This document shows, piece after piece, positions 5,582-13,467 of a DNA stretch of 14,832 bases. The DNA is taken from contig CALFPO010000002.1 in NCBI GenBank assembly GCA_937919165.1, positions 1-14,832 of the forward strand, in the 5' to 3' direction. The translations under genes and the position numbers were made by a program. This DNA is from an uncultured Bacillota bacterium (lineage in GTDB: Bacteria > Bacillota_I > Bacilli_A > Erysipelotrichales > Erysipelotrichaceae). Each line of letters opens with the position of its first letter. The first letter of the stretch is position 1. Below the pieces are notes generated by a model, which saw only the letters and a program-made list of their open reading frames with translations, did no database searches and was not told the DNA's origin.

Positions 5582-7777
5582 TCATACATAGCGGCTTATA
5601 GCCTTGAAGAGGTGAGTCACATCGATTGGCTTTTCGATATGGTCATCCATTCCTGCCTCTAGCGACTTCTGTTTGTCTTCAGCGAAAGCATTGGCGGATA
5701 AGGCAATGATCGGTATATGTCTATTCGGATACATTTTCCTGATTTCCTTGGTTGCATCATATCCGTTCATATACGGCATCTGGATATCCATCAGGATGAA
5801 GTCCACATAATCGGCACCCATCTTTCTCATGCGATCTACCGCAACTGTTCCATCTTCAGCTGTCTCAACAATGAGGCCAGCATCCTCATGGAGGATATCT
5901 ACCGCAATCTCACGGTTCAGTTCATTGTCTTCCACAAGCAGCACTCTCTTGCCTTTCAGACGTGCAAAGAGATCGTCCTTATTCAATGATATATTCAAGT
6001 CATGATCGTTTGCCTCACGGATAGTCAACGGCAATACAACCTTGAAGGTAGTTCCTTCATTCAGAGCGCTTTCACATTCAAGTGTTCCGCCCATGATATC
6101 CACGAAAGCCTTCGTGACTGAAAGGCCCAATCCTGTGCCCTGAATTCCGCTTGTCGTGGTATTGACCTCGCGTGCGAATTCCTCGAACATATGCTTCTGG
6201 AACTCATTGCTCATTCCCATGCCGTTATCGGCAACCGTAATCTCATAGTATCTGGTATCGCCCTCTTCACGCTCAAGCTGAGTGGTGCTCATCTTGACCC
6301 AGCCTCCGGCTTGGGTATACTTGATCGCATTGGTGCCAAGATTCAGCAGTATGCGGTTGAATCGTGTCTTGTCCACAAGGACAAAAGGATCCCTGATGTT
6401 CTTGACCTCAAATGAAAGATCGACTTCCTTTGCCTTGGCCAGTTCACTCATGACGGAATCGATATGCGCATAAGGCTTGCTGATGTCCCCTTCCTCAAGC
6501 ACAAGCTCCAGCTTGCCGCTTTCGATCCTGCTCATCTCCAGAACATCGTTTATCAGCGCAAGCAGCAGTTCGCTTGACTTCTGTGTCTTATCCAGACTAT
6601 CTAGCACCTTGTCCTTGTCGTCGATATTCTTGATAGCCATGTTGGTGAAACCGACAATGGCATTCATCGGTGTGCGTATGTCATGAGACATATTGAAAAG
6701 GAAGGATGTCTTCGATCTGTTGGCAGCCTCAGCCTTCTCCTTGGCTTCCTCAAGTCTCGCATGCTGTTCCTCTTCGACCTTAAGCCTTTCAAGTGCTCTT
6801 TCGGCCTCGATAGTCTTGTCCAGAGACCTCTTCCTGACAATGAATTCTATCACAAGCGAAGCCATCAGAATCAGACTCGCAACAACAAACAGCACTCTTC
6901 TTAACGAATTGGTTTCGATGCTCACCAGATTGTTGTCGATAGCCGAAACAACGTACCATCCAGTATCGCTCAATTCCTGCAGATAGAAGGTTCTCTCTGT
7001 TCCGTCGTAATCGACAATCGAAAGACCAGGTTCGTTCTTGTCCAAAGCATCCTTCAGCAGATCATAATTCTCTACGCCGCATTCATCGATGACTGGCGGT
7101 TCATCCTCATAGTCGAAACTGTCGGAAGGGTGGAAAATGGTTCTGAACTCTGAATCCACAAGAAAGCCATAGCAGTTGCTAGGCATCATTTCGCCGTTGA
7201 TGAGATCGCCTAAAGATGTTATGAACATATCCATGCATAATGTGCCAGCAATCTCGCCGTCAATCATGACGCGATTCGAGATCGTCACAACCACTTCATG
7301 AGTATCCGTATCAAGGTATGCCGAAGACACGATGGTATGGTCGGAATTGACCGCATTCACATACCATGGCCTAAGATTGTAGTTTATATCCGGATGTTCA
7401 ACGGTATTGTCGAAGTCGGTACCGCAGAGCATCACATTGTCGGGATACATGAAATAGATGTCATAGACATATTCATGTTCAGACTGGGCAAGCAGATTCA
7501 CAAGATACTGCTTGATGGCCTTGCGGTCCTCTACGCCTATCTGCTCAAGTGCAAAGACATTGTTGTTGAGGACGGCAACCTGTTCAGTATACCAGCTTGA
7601 TACACGAAGACTATTCTCCTCGGTAACCAGACGATAGTAGTCCGTAGAGATCTTTTCTACCTTGCGTGAAGCTATGAGGTATGAGGCCTCCGCCATAATG
7701 AACATGCAGATCGAAGTAACGATAAGCATGCTGGCTAAGGAACGCATCAAAGAATCATTTCTGTTATTCTCTTTCAT
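5582..7777 (-). CDS. Membrane-bound hybrid sensor histidine kinase (dCache-HisKA-HATPase-REC)
   Basis: A 731-residue hybrid kinase. TM1 (about 13-35) and TM2 (about 294-314) flank an extracellular sensor of about 255 residues with a dCache/PAS-like pattern (RPWYVNA near 136-142, TGWYVVSAID near 272-281). A coiled coil (about 318-355) leads to HisKA with FNMSHDIRTPMN, phospho-acceptor His365. The ATPase domain shows Asn483 (N box), DNGMG 517-521 (G1) and GTGLGLS 547-553 (G2). The C-terminal receiver has acidic residues Glu616/Asp617, phospho-acceptor Asp664 and Lys716. All catalytic residues are intact. There is no HPt domain or DNA-binding partner in the window, so the phosphorelay target is unknown; the adjacent SARP-type regulator has no receiver domain. 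No ribosome binding site is visible before ATG 7777. Confidence 0.93.
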   Translation of the reverse strand: MKENNRNDSLMRSLASMLIVTSICMFIMAEASYLIASRKVEKISTDYYRLVTEENSLRVSSWYTEQVAVLNNNVFALEQIGVEDRKAIKQYLVNLLAQSEHEYVYDIYFMYPDNVMLCGTDFDNTVEHPDINYNLRPWYVNAVNSDHTIVSSAYLDTDTHEVVVTISNRVMIDGEIAGTLCMDMFITSLGDLINGEMMPSNCYGFLVDSEFRTIFHPSDSFDYEDEPPVIDECGVENYDLLKDALDKNEPGLSIVDYDGTERTFYLQELSDTGWYVVSAIDNNLVSIETNSLRRVLFVVASLILMASLVIEFIVRKRSLDKTIEAERALERLKVEEEQHARLEEAKEKAEAANRSKTSFLFNMSHDIRTPMNAIVGFTNMAIKNIDDKDKVLDSLDKTQKSSELLLALINDVLEMSRIESGKLELVLEEGDISKPYAHIDSVMSELAKAKEVDLSFEVKNIRDPFVLVDKTRFNRILLNLGTNAIKYTQAGGWVKMSTTQLEREEGDTRYYEITVADNGMGMSNEFQKHMFEEFAREVNTTTSGIQGTGLGLSVTKAFVDIMGGTLECESALNEGTTFKVVLPLTIREANDHDLNISLNKDDLFARLKGKRVLLVEDNELNREIAVDILHEDAGLIVETAEDGTVAVDRMRKMGADYVDFILMDIQMPYMNGYDATKEIRKMYPNRHIPIIALSANAFAEDKQKSLEAGMDDHIEKPIDVTHLFKAISRYV

Positions 7778-7815
7778 ATGATAATAATCTGTTCGTTTAT
7801 TCTGAACTTATTCTT

Positions 7816-7845
7816 ATGATACTATTTTTCGTTCATATAAGACAA
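7816..7845 (-). promoter_or_regulatory. Candidate promoter of the histidine kinase gene
   Basis: On the minus strand TTGTCT (7845-7840) and TATCAT (7821-7816) are 18 bases apart, matching 4/6 and 5/6 of the consensus boxes. The predicted start near 7809 gives a leader of about 30 bases without a clear ribosome binding site. The candidate lies between the terminator of the upstream operon and the kinase start. Confidence 0.4.
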
Positions 7846-7851
7846 TGGCAT

Positions 7852-7875
7852 AAAAAAGAGCCTGCATCAGGCTCT
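7852..7875 (-). terminator. Strong terminator closing the pilus-like operon
   Basis: On the minus strand AGAGCCTG and CAGGCTCT form a perfect 8-bp stem with loop ATG, followed by a T-run; the flanks GCATAA and TTATGC can extend the pairing. It lies 10 bases after the stop of the SARP-type regulator gene and is the only convincing terminator between 14766 and here, defining the 3' end of a nine-gene operon. Confidence 0.88.
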
Positions 7876-7885
7876 CTTATGCTGA

Positions 7886-9067
7886 TTATTCGTCGACTTC
7901 CTTGACACTGTAATTCAGGCGATATTTGTTACTAGGGAACTTCTTGTAGAACTTGGTGGTAATTCTTGATACGACCAGGAAGGCGTTGTCGATCTCGTTG
8001 CATACAAGCAGCACCGCCAGCTGTGACTTGTTGACCTTGGTCAGGATATCGTTTGATCTTACCGACTCTTCCACAATCTTCTTCAGACGATTGAAGACCC
8101 TTATCTTCTCATCTATCTCGACTGCCTTATCAAGGGTAAACAGCGCAAGGAAGGTTTTCTTACCTTCACGTTTGGCGTTCTTGACGGTTATCTCATAAAG
8201 GTGCTTGAACATCTCATAGTTGCAGTAGAAACCGCCATTGTCCTTGAAGTTCTGTTCAACATCAGCCACGACACTGTCGATCTCCTGCTTCTCATCAGCT
8301 TCGCTGTCATTCTCTTCCTTGATGATGTCGTAGAGCTTGATGAATTGAGGAGAGAGTCCCATACCCAGCTCAGAGAAGAACTTCTCATAGATCTCATCAT
8401 AGTATTTGAGGGCACGATGGTAATCCTTCATCTCGATCATGCCTTTGATGTAGTAGTAATGCAGGCCTTCATAGAATGGTTCCAGCATGATGGCATCATA
8501 GTTGAGCTTCATCATCTTCTGGTACTCGCCAGTGCCTATCAGATACTTCGACATCAGGACGATCGTATTCGAGAAGTATGAGCTATATGATTCAGCTTCG
8601 AGCGTAAGCGCAAGCGGACAGTTGTTGGTAAGGAAGAAACGTCCTGTATACAGAGAGACAACCTTTTCAGCCTTCTTGTAGTCGGCTTGGGAGTTGATGC
8701 CATTGACAGCATACTCCTTGAAGAAGTCTCCCAACCTGAAGCAATCGATGTCATAGTCGTATTCATCATTCAGCATATATCCATCGTCGCTTGTGATGAT
8801 GAGATTCAGATCCTTCAAGGCTTCAAAATCGCTTAAGGTCTTGCGCAGCCTGAATACCGTATACTTGATGACCTCACTGGTATCGGTGCTTTCAGGCCAA
8901 AGCACTTCGGCAATTTCTTCCTGCGATACCTGATGGCCCTTATTGATGATGAGGTACTCGAAAAGATTGATCAGCTTCTTTCCGACACCATGAGAAAGAT
9001 CTGCTTCCTTGCCTTCATAAATGACCTTGAGATTCTTGAACAGTGTGATTTCAATGGTCTTCTTCAT
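7886..9067 (-). CDS. SARP/BTAD-type transcriptional regulator with degenerate GGDEF-like C-terminus
   Basis: A 393-residue cytosolic regulator. Residues about 5-100 form an OmpR-like winged helix (QVSQEEIAEVLWPES, then KYTVFRLRKTL as the likely recognition helix). Residues about 108-250 are a helical BTAD/TPR domain typical of SARP activators. Residues about 275-385 resemble a GGDEF domain fold: VRSNDILTKV is followed by NKSQL where GGDEF should be, then AVLLV and a final helix. The active-site motif is lost, so it should not make cyclic di-GMP; a ligand-binding or dimerising role is possible. The ATG directly follows the TAA of the pilT gene (TAAATG) with only a weak site (GTGAG) 7 bases upstream. 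As last gene of the pilus-like operon it probably controls that locus; this is inference. Confidence 0.8.
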   Translation of the reverse strand: MKKTIEITLFKNLKVIYEGKEADLSHGVGKKLINLFEYLIINKGHQVSQEEIAEVLWPESTDTSEVIKYTVFRLRKTLSDFEALKDLNLIITSDDGYMLNDEYDYDIDCFRLGDFFKEYAVNGINSQADYKKAEKVVSLYTGRFFLTNNCPLALTLEAESYSSYFSNTIVLMSKYLIGTGEYQKMMKLNYDAIMLEPFYEGLHYYYIKGMIEMKDYHRALKYYDEIYEKFFSELGMGLSPQFIKLYDIIKEENDSEADEKQEIDSVVADVEQNFKDNGGFYCNYEMFKHLYEITVKNAKREGKKTFLALFTLDKAVEIDEKIRVFNRLKKIVEESVRSNDILTKVNKSQLAVLLVCNEIDNAFLVVSRITTKFYKKFPSNKYRLNYSVKEVDE

Positions 9068-10132
9068 TTACTTGCTCACTCTCCTCATAAATGCATCATG
9101 ATGTATGCAGTGCGTTAATGCCGTATCTAACGTAATGATATTCTTCGTATATAGATCGTACAGGGAATCATCCATCGTAAACATGCCTTCATTGCGACAT
9201 GATACCATCGTGTTCTCCAGAAGATGAAGCTTGTTTTCTCTGATCTGGGAACGGATGGCGGTATTGGCCTTCATGACCTCGAATACCGGAATGACTCCGC
9301 CGTCGATTGTAGGCACAAGCTGCTCGGATACGATGGCACTGATGGTCTGCGACAGCTGCATGCGGATCTGTTCGCGATTCTCGGCAAAAGAGTCGATGAT
9401 GCGGTCGATGGTATTGGCTGCGCCAACCGTATGCAATGTCGAAAGGATGAGGTGTCCTGTCTCAGCAGCTGTGATGGCTGTTGCGATTGTTTCAGGGTCT
9501 CTCATCTCTCCAAGCAGAATGACTTCAGGCGTCTCACGCAATGCTGCACGCAAGGCATGAAGATAGTCTTGGGTATCATGGTATATCTCACGCTGAGATA
9601 CGATAGATTTCTTATGCGGATGCAGGAATTCGATTGGATCTTCCAAGGTCACGATATGAGCGCTGCGACTTTCATTGATCTTGTCGATGATGCAGGCAAG
9701 GGTTGTGGACTTGCCGTTTCCGGCAGGACCGGAAACGATGATCATGCCCTTATTTGTCTTATGCAGATCGATGACTTCTTCAGGAATCCTTCTTTCCCTG
9801 TAGTCAGGAATGCCGAAGCGTACGACACGAAGGACGGCCGCCAAGGAATTCCTCTGACGGAAGGCATTGACTCTGAATCTGCCGACGCCTCTTAAAGAGA
9901 ACGAATAGTCATCATCGCCGGTTCTGACAAACTCATCAAAGCTTGAGATGTTGGCCATCTCATACAGCTGTCTGATTATTGTTTCGCAATCATCAGGCTT
10001 CAGGAAATCCTCCTCCTGCTTGACGATGGCACCATTGATCATGAAAGCATATGGGCTGCCAGCCACAAAGAAAATATCCGAAGCATCCAAATCAACAGCC
10101 TTCTTCAATATATCGCTTACATCGTAGCCCAT
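9068..10132 (-). CDS. pilT: PilT-type pilus ATPase (type IV pilus/T2SS motor family)
   Basis: A 354-residue hexameric-motor ATPase. Counted from the ATG, the PAS-like N-domain covers about 1-105, Walker A is GPAGNGKST (135-143; usual PilT GPTGSGKST), the Asp box TLEDPIE (162-168), Walker B LLGEMRDPE (206-214), the His box STLHTVGAANTIDR (231-244), and the C-terminal AIRSQIRENK (292-301) equals the retraction motif AIRNLIRE with changes. Size and motifs fit PilT rather than PilB/GspE: no N1 domain and no tetracysteine zinc site. The start is ATG 10132, with GGAGG 7 bases upstream; a TTG at 10138 lies too close to that site. It is the only ATPase of the pilus-like locus in view, so it may drive extension as well as retraction. 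It follows a small membrane protein gene by 2 bases. Confidence 0.92.
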   Translation of the reverse strand: MGYDVSDILKKAVDLDASDIFFVAGSPYAFMINGAIVKQEEDFLKPDDCETIIRQLYEMANISSFDEFVRTGDDDYSFSLRGVGRFRVNAFRQRNSLAAVLRVVRFGIPDYRERRIPEEVIDLHKTNKGMIIVSGPAGNGKSTTLACIIDKINESRSAHIVTLEDPIEFLHPHKKSIVSQREIYHDTQDYLHALRAALRETPEVILLGEMRDPETIATAITAAETGHLILSTLHTVGAANTIDRIIDSFAENREQIRMQLSQTISAIVSEQLVPTIDGGVIPVFEVMKANTAIRSQIRENKLHLLENTMVSCRNEGMFTMDDSLYDLYTKNIITLDTALTHCIHHDAFMRRVSK

Positions 10133-10134
10133 GC

Positions 10135-10452
10135 TCAATCCTCCTTGTCCATTAGTCTATATTCGGCCACTTTGCCGTCTTCGACAACAAAAAATAGCTC
10201 ATGTATCTGATTTATATCTATTATAGACTTCTCATCGATGATTTTGCTATCAGTAAAAATTCTAGCCTTGGCTTTCGCATCCGCAAGGTAGTAGCTTTTC
10301 GCGTATTCGATTTCCCTATCGACAATCTTGGAATTGCTTTCTTCCTGCAGATAGGCAAGCACCGAAAGGATCGTCATGCCCAATACCACGAATATCACCA
10401 GCAGGCTAGGAATGCCCAAACCCATCGTCATATGGCTGTCCCTTCTATTCAT
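10135..10452 (-). CDS. Small single-TM protein of the pilus-like locus
   Basis: A 105-residue protein starting MNRRDSHMTMG, with one TM helix (about 13-36, GIPSLLVIFVVLGMTILSVL) and a charged outer part containing AKSYYLADAKAKARI (about 52-66). A similar pattern of SSLLVIFVVL followed by YYxADxxA occurs, as I recall, in small proteins next to pilT in gut Clostridia; no function is known to me. There is no canonical prepilin cleavage motif. ATG 10452 is preferred over 10464 because GGAGG lies 5 bases upstream. It overlaps the end of the upstream gene by 8 bases (ATGAATAG), so it is translationally coupled. A minor pilin or PilX-like role is a guess from position and topology. Confidence 0.75.
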   Translation of the reverse strand: MNRRDSHMTMGLGIPSLLVIFVVLGMTILSVLAYLQEESNSKIVDREIEYAKSYYLADAKAKARIFTDSKIIDEKSIIDINQIHELFFVVEDGKVAEYRLMDKED

Positions 10453-10765
10453 GATCGCCTCCATAGAACTCTATGTCCACGAGCTCCTCATCGCCATAGA
10501 TTGCGATGATCTCATAGTGATCGAATCCTTCATCGTTTTCTCTTATCTCGTACTCAATATCACCAATCGCAAACGACTCGATCTTTATGTCTCCAGTCTC
10601 GATGTATTCTGTGCACTTCTCCAGAGCCTCTCTCTTGAGATTAGATATTCTGTTCTTATGGAATGAGGAAACAAAGATGCTGATGCAGACGCTGCTGCAG
10701 ATCGCAAAGACCATGATGACGATCGCATATTCCGTCAGGAACGAGAAAGAATGACGCCTATTCAT
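10445..10765 (-). CDS. Small single-TM pseudopilin-like protein
   Basis: A 106-residue protein starting MNRRHSFSFLTEYAIVIMVF. The basic start, then FLTEYAIVIMVFAI and one TM helix (about 13-33), loosely recall the prepilin pattern FTLIELLVVI, but the Gly before the cleavage site is absent and the Glu is shifted by one. The outer part has a heptad-like helix (about 36-55) and then a beta-rich acidic tail. Possible minor pseudopilin; not assigned to a family. Two start codons are in tandem (10768 and 10765); 10765 is 7 bases from GGAGG and is chosen. The gene overlaps the upstream gene by 8 bases with the same ATGAATAG sequence as the next junction. Confidence 0.75.
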   Translation of the reverse strand: MNRRHSFSFLTEYAIVIMVFAICSSVCISIFVSSFHKNRISNLKREALEKCTEYIETGDIKIESFAIGDIEYEIRENDEGFDHYEIIAIYGDEELVDIEFYGGDHE

Positions 10766-11195
10766 CATCAGTCCTCCTTGAGAACACCAATCTCTTTTCT
10801 ATGCCTTTGACGCTGTAGGATATCTTTATCGTTCTTCCGTCATCATCGACAGAAAAGCCATCCATCACAAAGATCCTGTCTCCTGCCGACCTGTCGATAT
10901 CGCTGCCGATAAGGGAAGTAAGTTCATACAGATAGCCATCCATAAGATAGATATGAGTCTCGCTTTTCTCTTCAACGACAATAAGCTCATCTTGTTCGCA
11001 AGATATGCTTTTGCCTCTGCGCATCTTGTTCATAAGATATGAATATGGGATATGGGCATCTTCGGATAGCTGATTCTCATCATTCATCGTCTTATATCCG
11101 CTTGCCTCATAGAAAAGCACCATAAAACTGCATATTGCCAGAAGCAATATCAATGTAAGCGATAGAAGGATGTCCGATGTTCTGCCGTTTCTCAT
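10758..11195 (-). CDS. Membrane-anchored protein of the pilus-like locus, possibly DUF4860-like
   Basis: A 145-residue protein with a short basic N-terminus (MRNGRTSD), one TM helix (about 9-29), and an extracytoplasmic domain of beta-rich character (QDELIVVEEKSETHIYLMDGYLYELT and later GRTIKISYSV) ending in RRTDDE. The architecture and neighbourhood recall the DUF4860 family of Firmicutes pilus loci, but I cannot confirm that without a profile search. It occupies the place of ComGD/minor pilin genes in competence-type operons. ATG 11195 has AAAGG 6 bases upstream and overlaps the preceding stop (ATGA). Confidence 0.75.
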   Translation of the reverse strand: MRNGRTSDILLSLTLILLLAICSFMVLFYEASGYKTMNDENQLSEDAHIPYSYLMNKMRRGKSISCEQDELIVVEEKSETHIYLMDGYLYELTSLIGSDIDRSAGDRIFVMDGFSVDDDGRTIKISYSVKGIEKRLVFSRRTDDE

Positions 11196-11491
11196 CTGTT
11201 ACCTTTCAGAAATACCTTGTACTCAGGCATGATGTTGCCGCCAAGATAGCGGAAATGCACCTGGTATAGTTCATCATTGAAGTAAAGGCCATAGTTCTCC
11301 TTCAGGTATTCGATATCCTCTGGATATGAACCCTCAATGGCATAGCATGCCATCACTGTCTTCCTGATGCTTTCTTCAACCCTGAGATAATCCTGATCGT
11401 CTTCGGTCTTCTCGAGGTTGCTGAAGCCCAGGAATAGGCATCCTATCAGCAAGCAGAACACCAGCAATGTAAGAAATATGTTTCTCTTCAT
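11192..11491 (-). CDS. Pseudopilin-like small membrane protein
   Basis: A 99-residue protein: basic N-terminus MKRN, a hydrophobic helix (about 5-23), then a small outer domain with VMACYAIEGSYPEDIEYLKE (46-65) and GGNIMPEYKVF (84-94). The CYAIEGxYP...YLxxNYG pattern resembles pilin-like proteins I recall next to pilT/pilC in Clostridia. There is no G|FTxxxE prepilin site. LIGC (15-18) satisfies a lipobox, but hydrophobic residues continue past the Cys, which argues for a plain TM anchor. Its ATG shares one base with the pilC stop (TAATG) and there is no clear ribosome binding site, so it probably relies on coupling to pilC. It stands where the major pilin (ComGC) would be. Confidence 0.75.
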   Translation of the reverse strand: MKRNIFLTLLVFCLLIGCLFLGFSNLEKTEDDQDYLRVEESIRKTVMACYAIEGSYPEDIEYLKENYGLYFNDELYQVHFRYLGGNIMPEYKVFLKGNR

Positions 11492-12522
11492 TAAGCCAAT
11501 GATCCCATTATGCCCACTAGAGGCAACATTATTGAAACAAGCACTACGCCTATCACAAACGAAAGTATCGCAACTATTACAGGTTCAATGATATTGAGGA
11601 ACTTGTCGGTCTTCTCTTCGACCTCCTCTTCATATATGGCGGTAAGCTGCTTGAAGGTCTCTTCATCTCTGCCGGCCTTCATGCCGATGCTGAAGATGCC
11701 TCCGGCCTTTCCTGAATATATCTTCTGTCTGATCACCTCATCGACAAAGGTGTTGCCCCCATCGATGCCTTTTTTGATTTCTTCGATCTTGGCATTCAGA
11801 TGATCATCGCCCAAACCGCTCAGATAGCTGACAGCCGACTCCAATGGATAGCCGCTAGAGACAAAAAGCGACAAGGCATAGGTGAATCTGGCGATAGAGC
11901 TTGTCTCATAGAGCTTTCTTGAAAGCGGAAACTTCTCCAGTATCCTGGAATTGATTGAAGTATTGCCGCTTATCTTTATGTAGATGAAGTAGATGATCGA
12001 AAGCAGCGATACAATAGCCAAAGCCGCAAAGCAGAAAATCAGCAGCACTCTTGAGAATCTGTTCAGCAAGGCTGAGACTCCATTGAAGCTGAGGCCCATC
12101 TTTTTCATGACATTCTCGAAGATCGGAAGGATCTTGAAAAGCAGCACCGCCATCAAGGCGCACATCATCCACATCAGCACAATCGGATAGGTTATGGCTT
12201 CCCTGACCTTGCGCTCCAGCTTATCTTCTCTTTCATAGTAGAGCTTCAGCTCTCTGCAGACGACATCAAGCTTGCCGTTGAGCTCGCCGACTTCAACCAT
12301 AACTCTGAAATAGTTGTCGAAAAGATCGCAGTCCTTGAGTGCTCCGGTCAATGAAATATTATAGTCAATCTTCCCCTTGATGAATTTGGCTGCATCTGCA
12401 ATCCTGCCGCTCTGGTTCTCCGCAATAAGTTCCAGACCTTCAAGCACATTCATGCCCGAAGAAAGGACTGTCTCAAGTTCCGATGCGAATATCGCTTTCT
12501 CTTTGTTTGTCAGCTTTTCCAT
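11491..12522 (-). CDS. pilC: PilC/GspF-family inner membrane platform protein
   Basis: A 343-residue polytopic membrane protein with two T2SSF domains (about 10-135 and 210-335). VEVGELNG (77-84) is the typical acidic-glycine motif of the first repeat; the second reads MKAGRDEE and lacks the usual Gly-Glu pair. TM segments lie at about 111-133, 158-182 and 312-336, and the last contains IIEPVIVAILSFVIG, the hallmark end of PilC. The family couples the cytosolic ATPase to pilin polymerisation. It is shorter than proteobacterial PilC (about 400) and similar to ComGB (about 340). GGAGG lies 5 bases before ATG 12522 and overlaps the stop of the upstream transglutaminase gene. Confidence 0.93.
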   Translation of the reverse strand: MEKLTNKEKAIFASELETVLSSGMNVLEGLELIAENQSGRIADAAKFIKGKIDYNISLTGALKDCDLFDNYFRVMVEVGELNGKLDVVCRELKLYYEREDKLERKVREAITYPIVLMWMMCALMAVLLFKILPIFENVMKKMGLSFNGVSALLNRFSRVLLIFCFAALAIVSLLSIIYFIYIKISGNTSINSRILEKFPLSRKLYETSSIARFTYALSLFVSSGYPLESAVSYLSGLGDDHLNAKIEEIKKGIDGGNTFVDEVIRQKIYSGKAGGIFSIGMKAGRDEETFKQLTAIYEEEVEEKTDKFLNIIEPVIVAILSFVIGVVLVSIMLPLVGIMGSLA

Positions 12523-12531
12523 AAGATCCTC

Positions 12532-13449
12532 CTAATAACGATAGACCTCGTCATAGTTGCCTTCATAGTCCTGCCCGCTATCCGCAAATGTCGGATCGAT
12601 AGTCGACCAGTCTTGGCCATTGAAGAAGAATTTAGGATTTATCCATCCTTCATTCTCCAGATATATCTCACACCAGGCATGATATTCGATGTCGGTGTAG
12701 CCTACAATCACTCTTGCCGGAATATGCTGGATACGGCATAGCGCCGCCAGCAATGAGGCATAGTCGAAACATATACCCTTGCCTCTTTCGATGGAATCTT
12801 CGATATCCGGCAAGGTATAGATATCGGCAACATTCTTGGCCTTCTCATTGTCGTAATCCAAGGCCTTCAGCACATAGCGATATAGATCATATACTCTCTT
12901 CAGGTCGTTATCATCATCCTTGACCTTGTCGAAGGATATGTCGATGACCATATCGCTATTGTCATAATCGACAACCTGATTCGGATAGAGGTAGACAGAC
13001 ATCTCATCAGCAAAAGAAACATTGATCTCCTTGCTGAAGACAACCGCATAGCTTGTGCCCTCAATCTGTTCAAGAACCTTGATCAGATATGTTCCGTCTC
13101 CCATCTGCAATGGATAGGCAATCATCTCTGTCGTGCTTACATCATATGTATATGTCATATCGTCCTTGACGATGCGCATCTTTACCTTTGAGCCGTCTTC
13201 TTCCTTCAAGGCCGCTCCGATGTAGCCGTCAGAAGCTGTCGATAGCGAAAGATTGACGATCGATGCATCGGTATAGTCATCAAAAACACTATGCAGCACC
13301 TCATCCCTGGTGACAGCTGGCGATGTTGGATAGCTGGCGATCTCTTCTTCATTGCCGGAGCTTTCTTCTGCACAGCCAGCAAGAATCATCAACGATAAGA
13401 TAATAAGAACGATTCTTTTCACAATCATATTATATCTATTTTCAGCCAT
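12532..13449 (-). CDS. Transglutaminase-like lipoprotein
   Basis: A 305-residue predicted lipoprotein. A basic start and hydrophobic stretch end in the lipobox LAGC (Cys26), followed by a Ser/Glu-rich linker. The C-terminal half is a transglutaminase-core domain: Cys227 in GKGICFDYASL, His257 in EYHAWCE and Asp285 in TIDPTF form the full catalytic triad. Residues about 45-170 form a separate beta-rich module. Such extracellular papain-like domains may act as proteases, amidases or crosslinkers. Located directly before pilC, it could process or crosslink pilus subunits or the cell wall; that is inference. ATG 13449 (18 bases after the Nudix-APH stop, weak AGG upstream) is used; ATG 13428 also gives a good signal peptide but has no ribosome binding site. 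Confidence 0.85.
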   Translation of the reverse strand: MAENRYNMIVKRIVLIILSLMILAGCAEESSGNEEEIASYPTSPAVTRDEVLHSVFDDYTDASIVNLSLSTASDGYIGAALKEEDGSKVKMRIVKDDMTYTYDVSTTEMIAYPLQMGDGTYLIKVLEQIEGTSYAVVFSKEINVSFADEMSVYLYPNQVVDYDNSDMVIDISFDKVKDDDNDLKRVYDLYRYVLKALDYDNEKAKNVADIYTLPDIEDSIERGKGICFDYASLLAALCRIQHIPARVIVGYTDIEYHAWCEIYLENEGWINPKFFFNGQDWSTIDPTFADSGQDYEGNYDEVYRY

Positions 13450-13467
13450 ATCTTCTTTACCTAATAT

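Noticed and set aside
7778..7850. Riboswitch or attenuator before the histidine kinase
   Set aside because: The 73 bases are AT-rich without stable hairpins or a conserved motif that I can see.
9224..9895. A 223-codon open frame on the plus strand inside pilT
   Set aside because: It is antisense to a clearly conserved ATPase gene, has no ribosome binding site or recognisable domain, and long antisense frames are common here because of the codon bias.
10133..10138. TTG start for pilT two codons upstream
   Set aside because: It is only one base after the GGAGG core site, while ATG 10132 is ideally spaced.
13429..13434. TATAAT directly before ATG 13428 in the transglutaminase gene
   Set aside because: It touches the ATG, so transcription would begin inside the gene; it is probably codon sequence within the signal peptide region.
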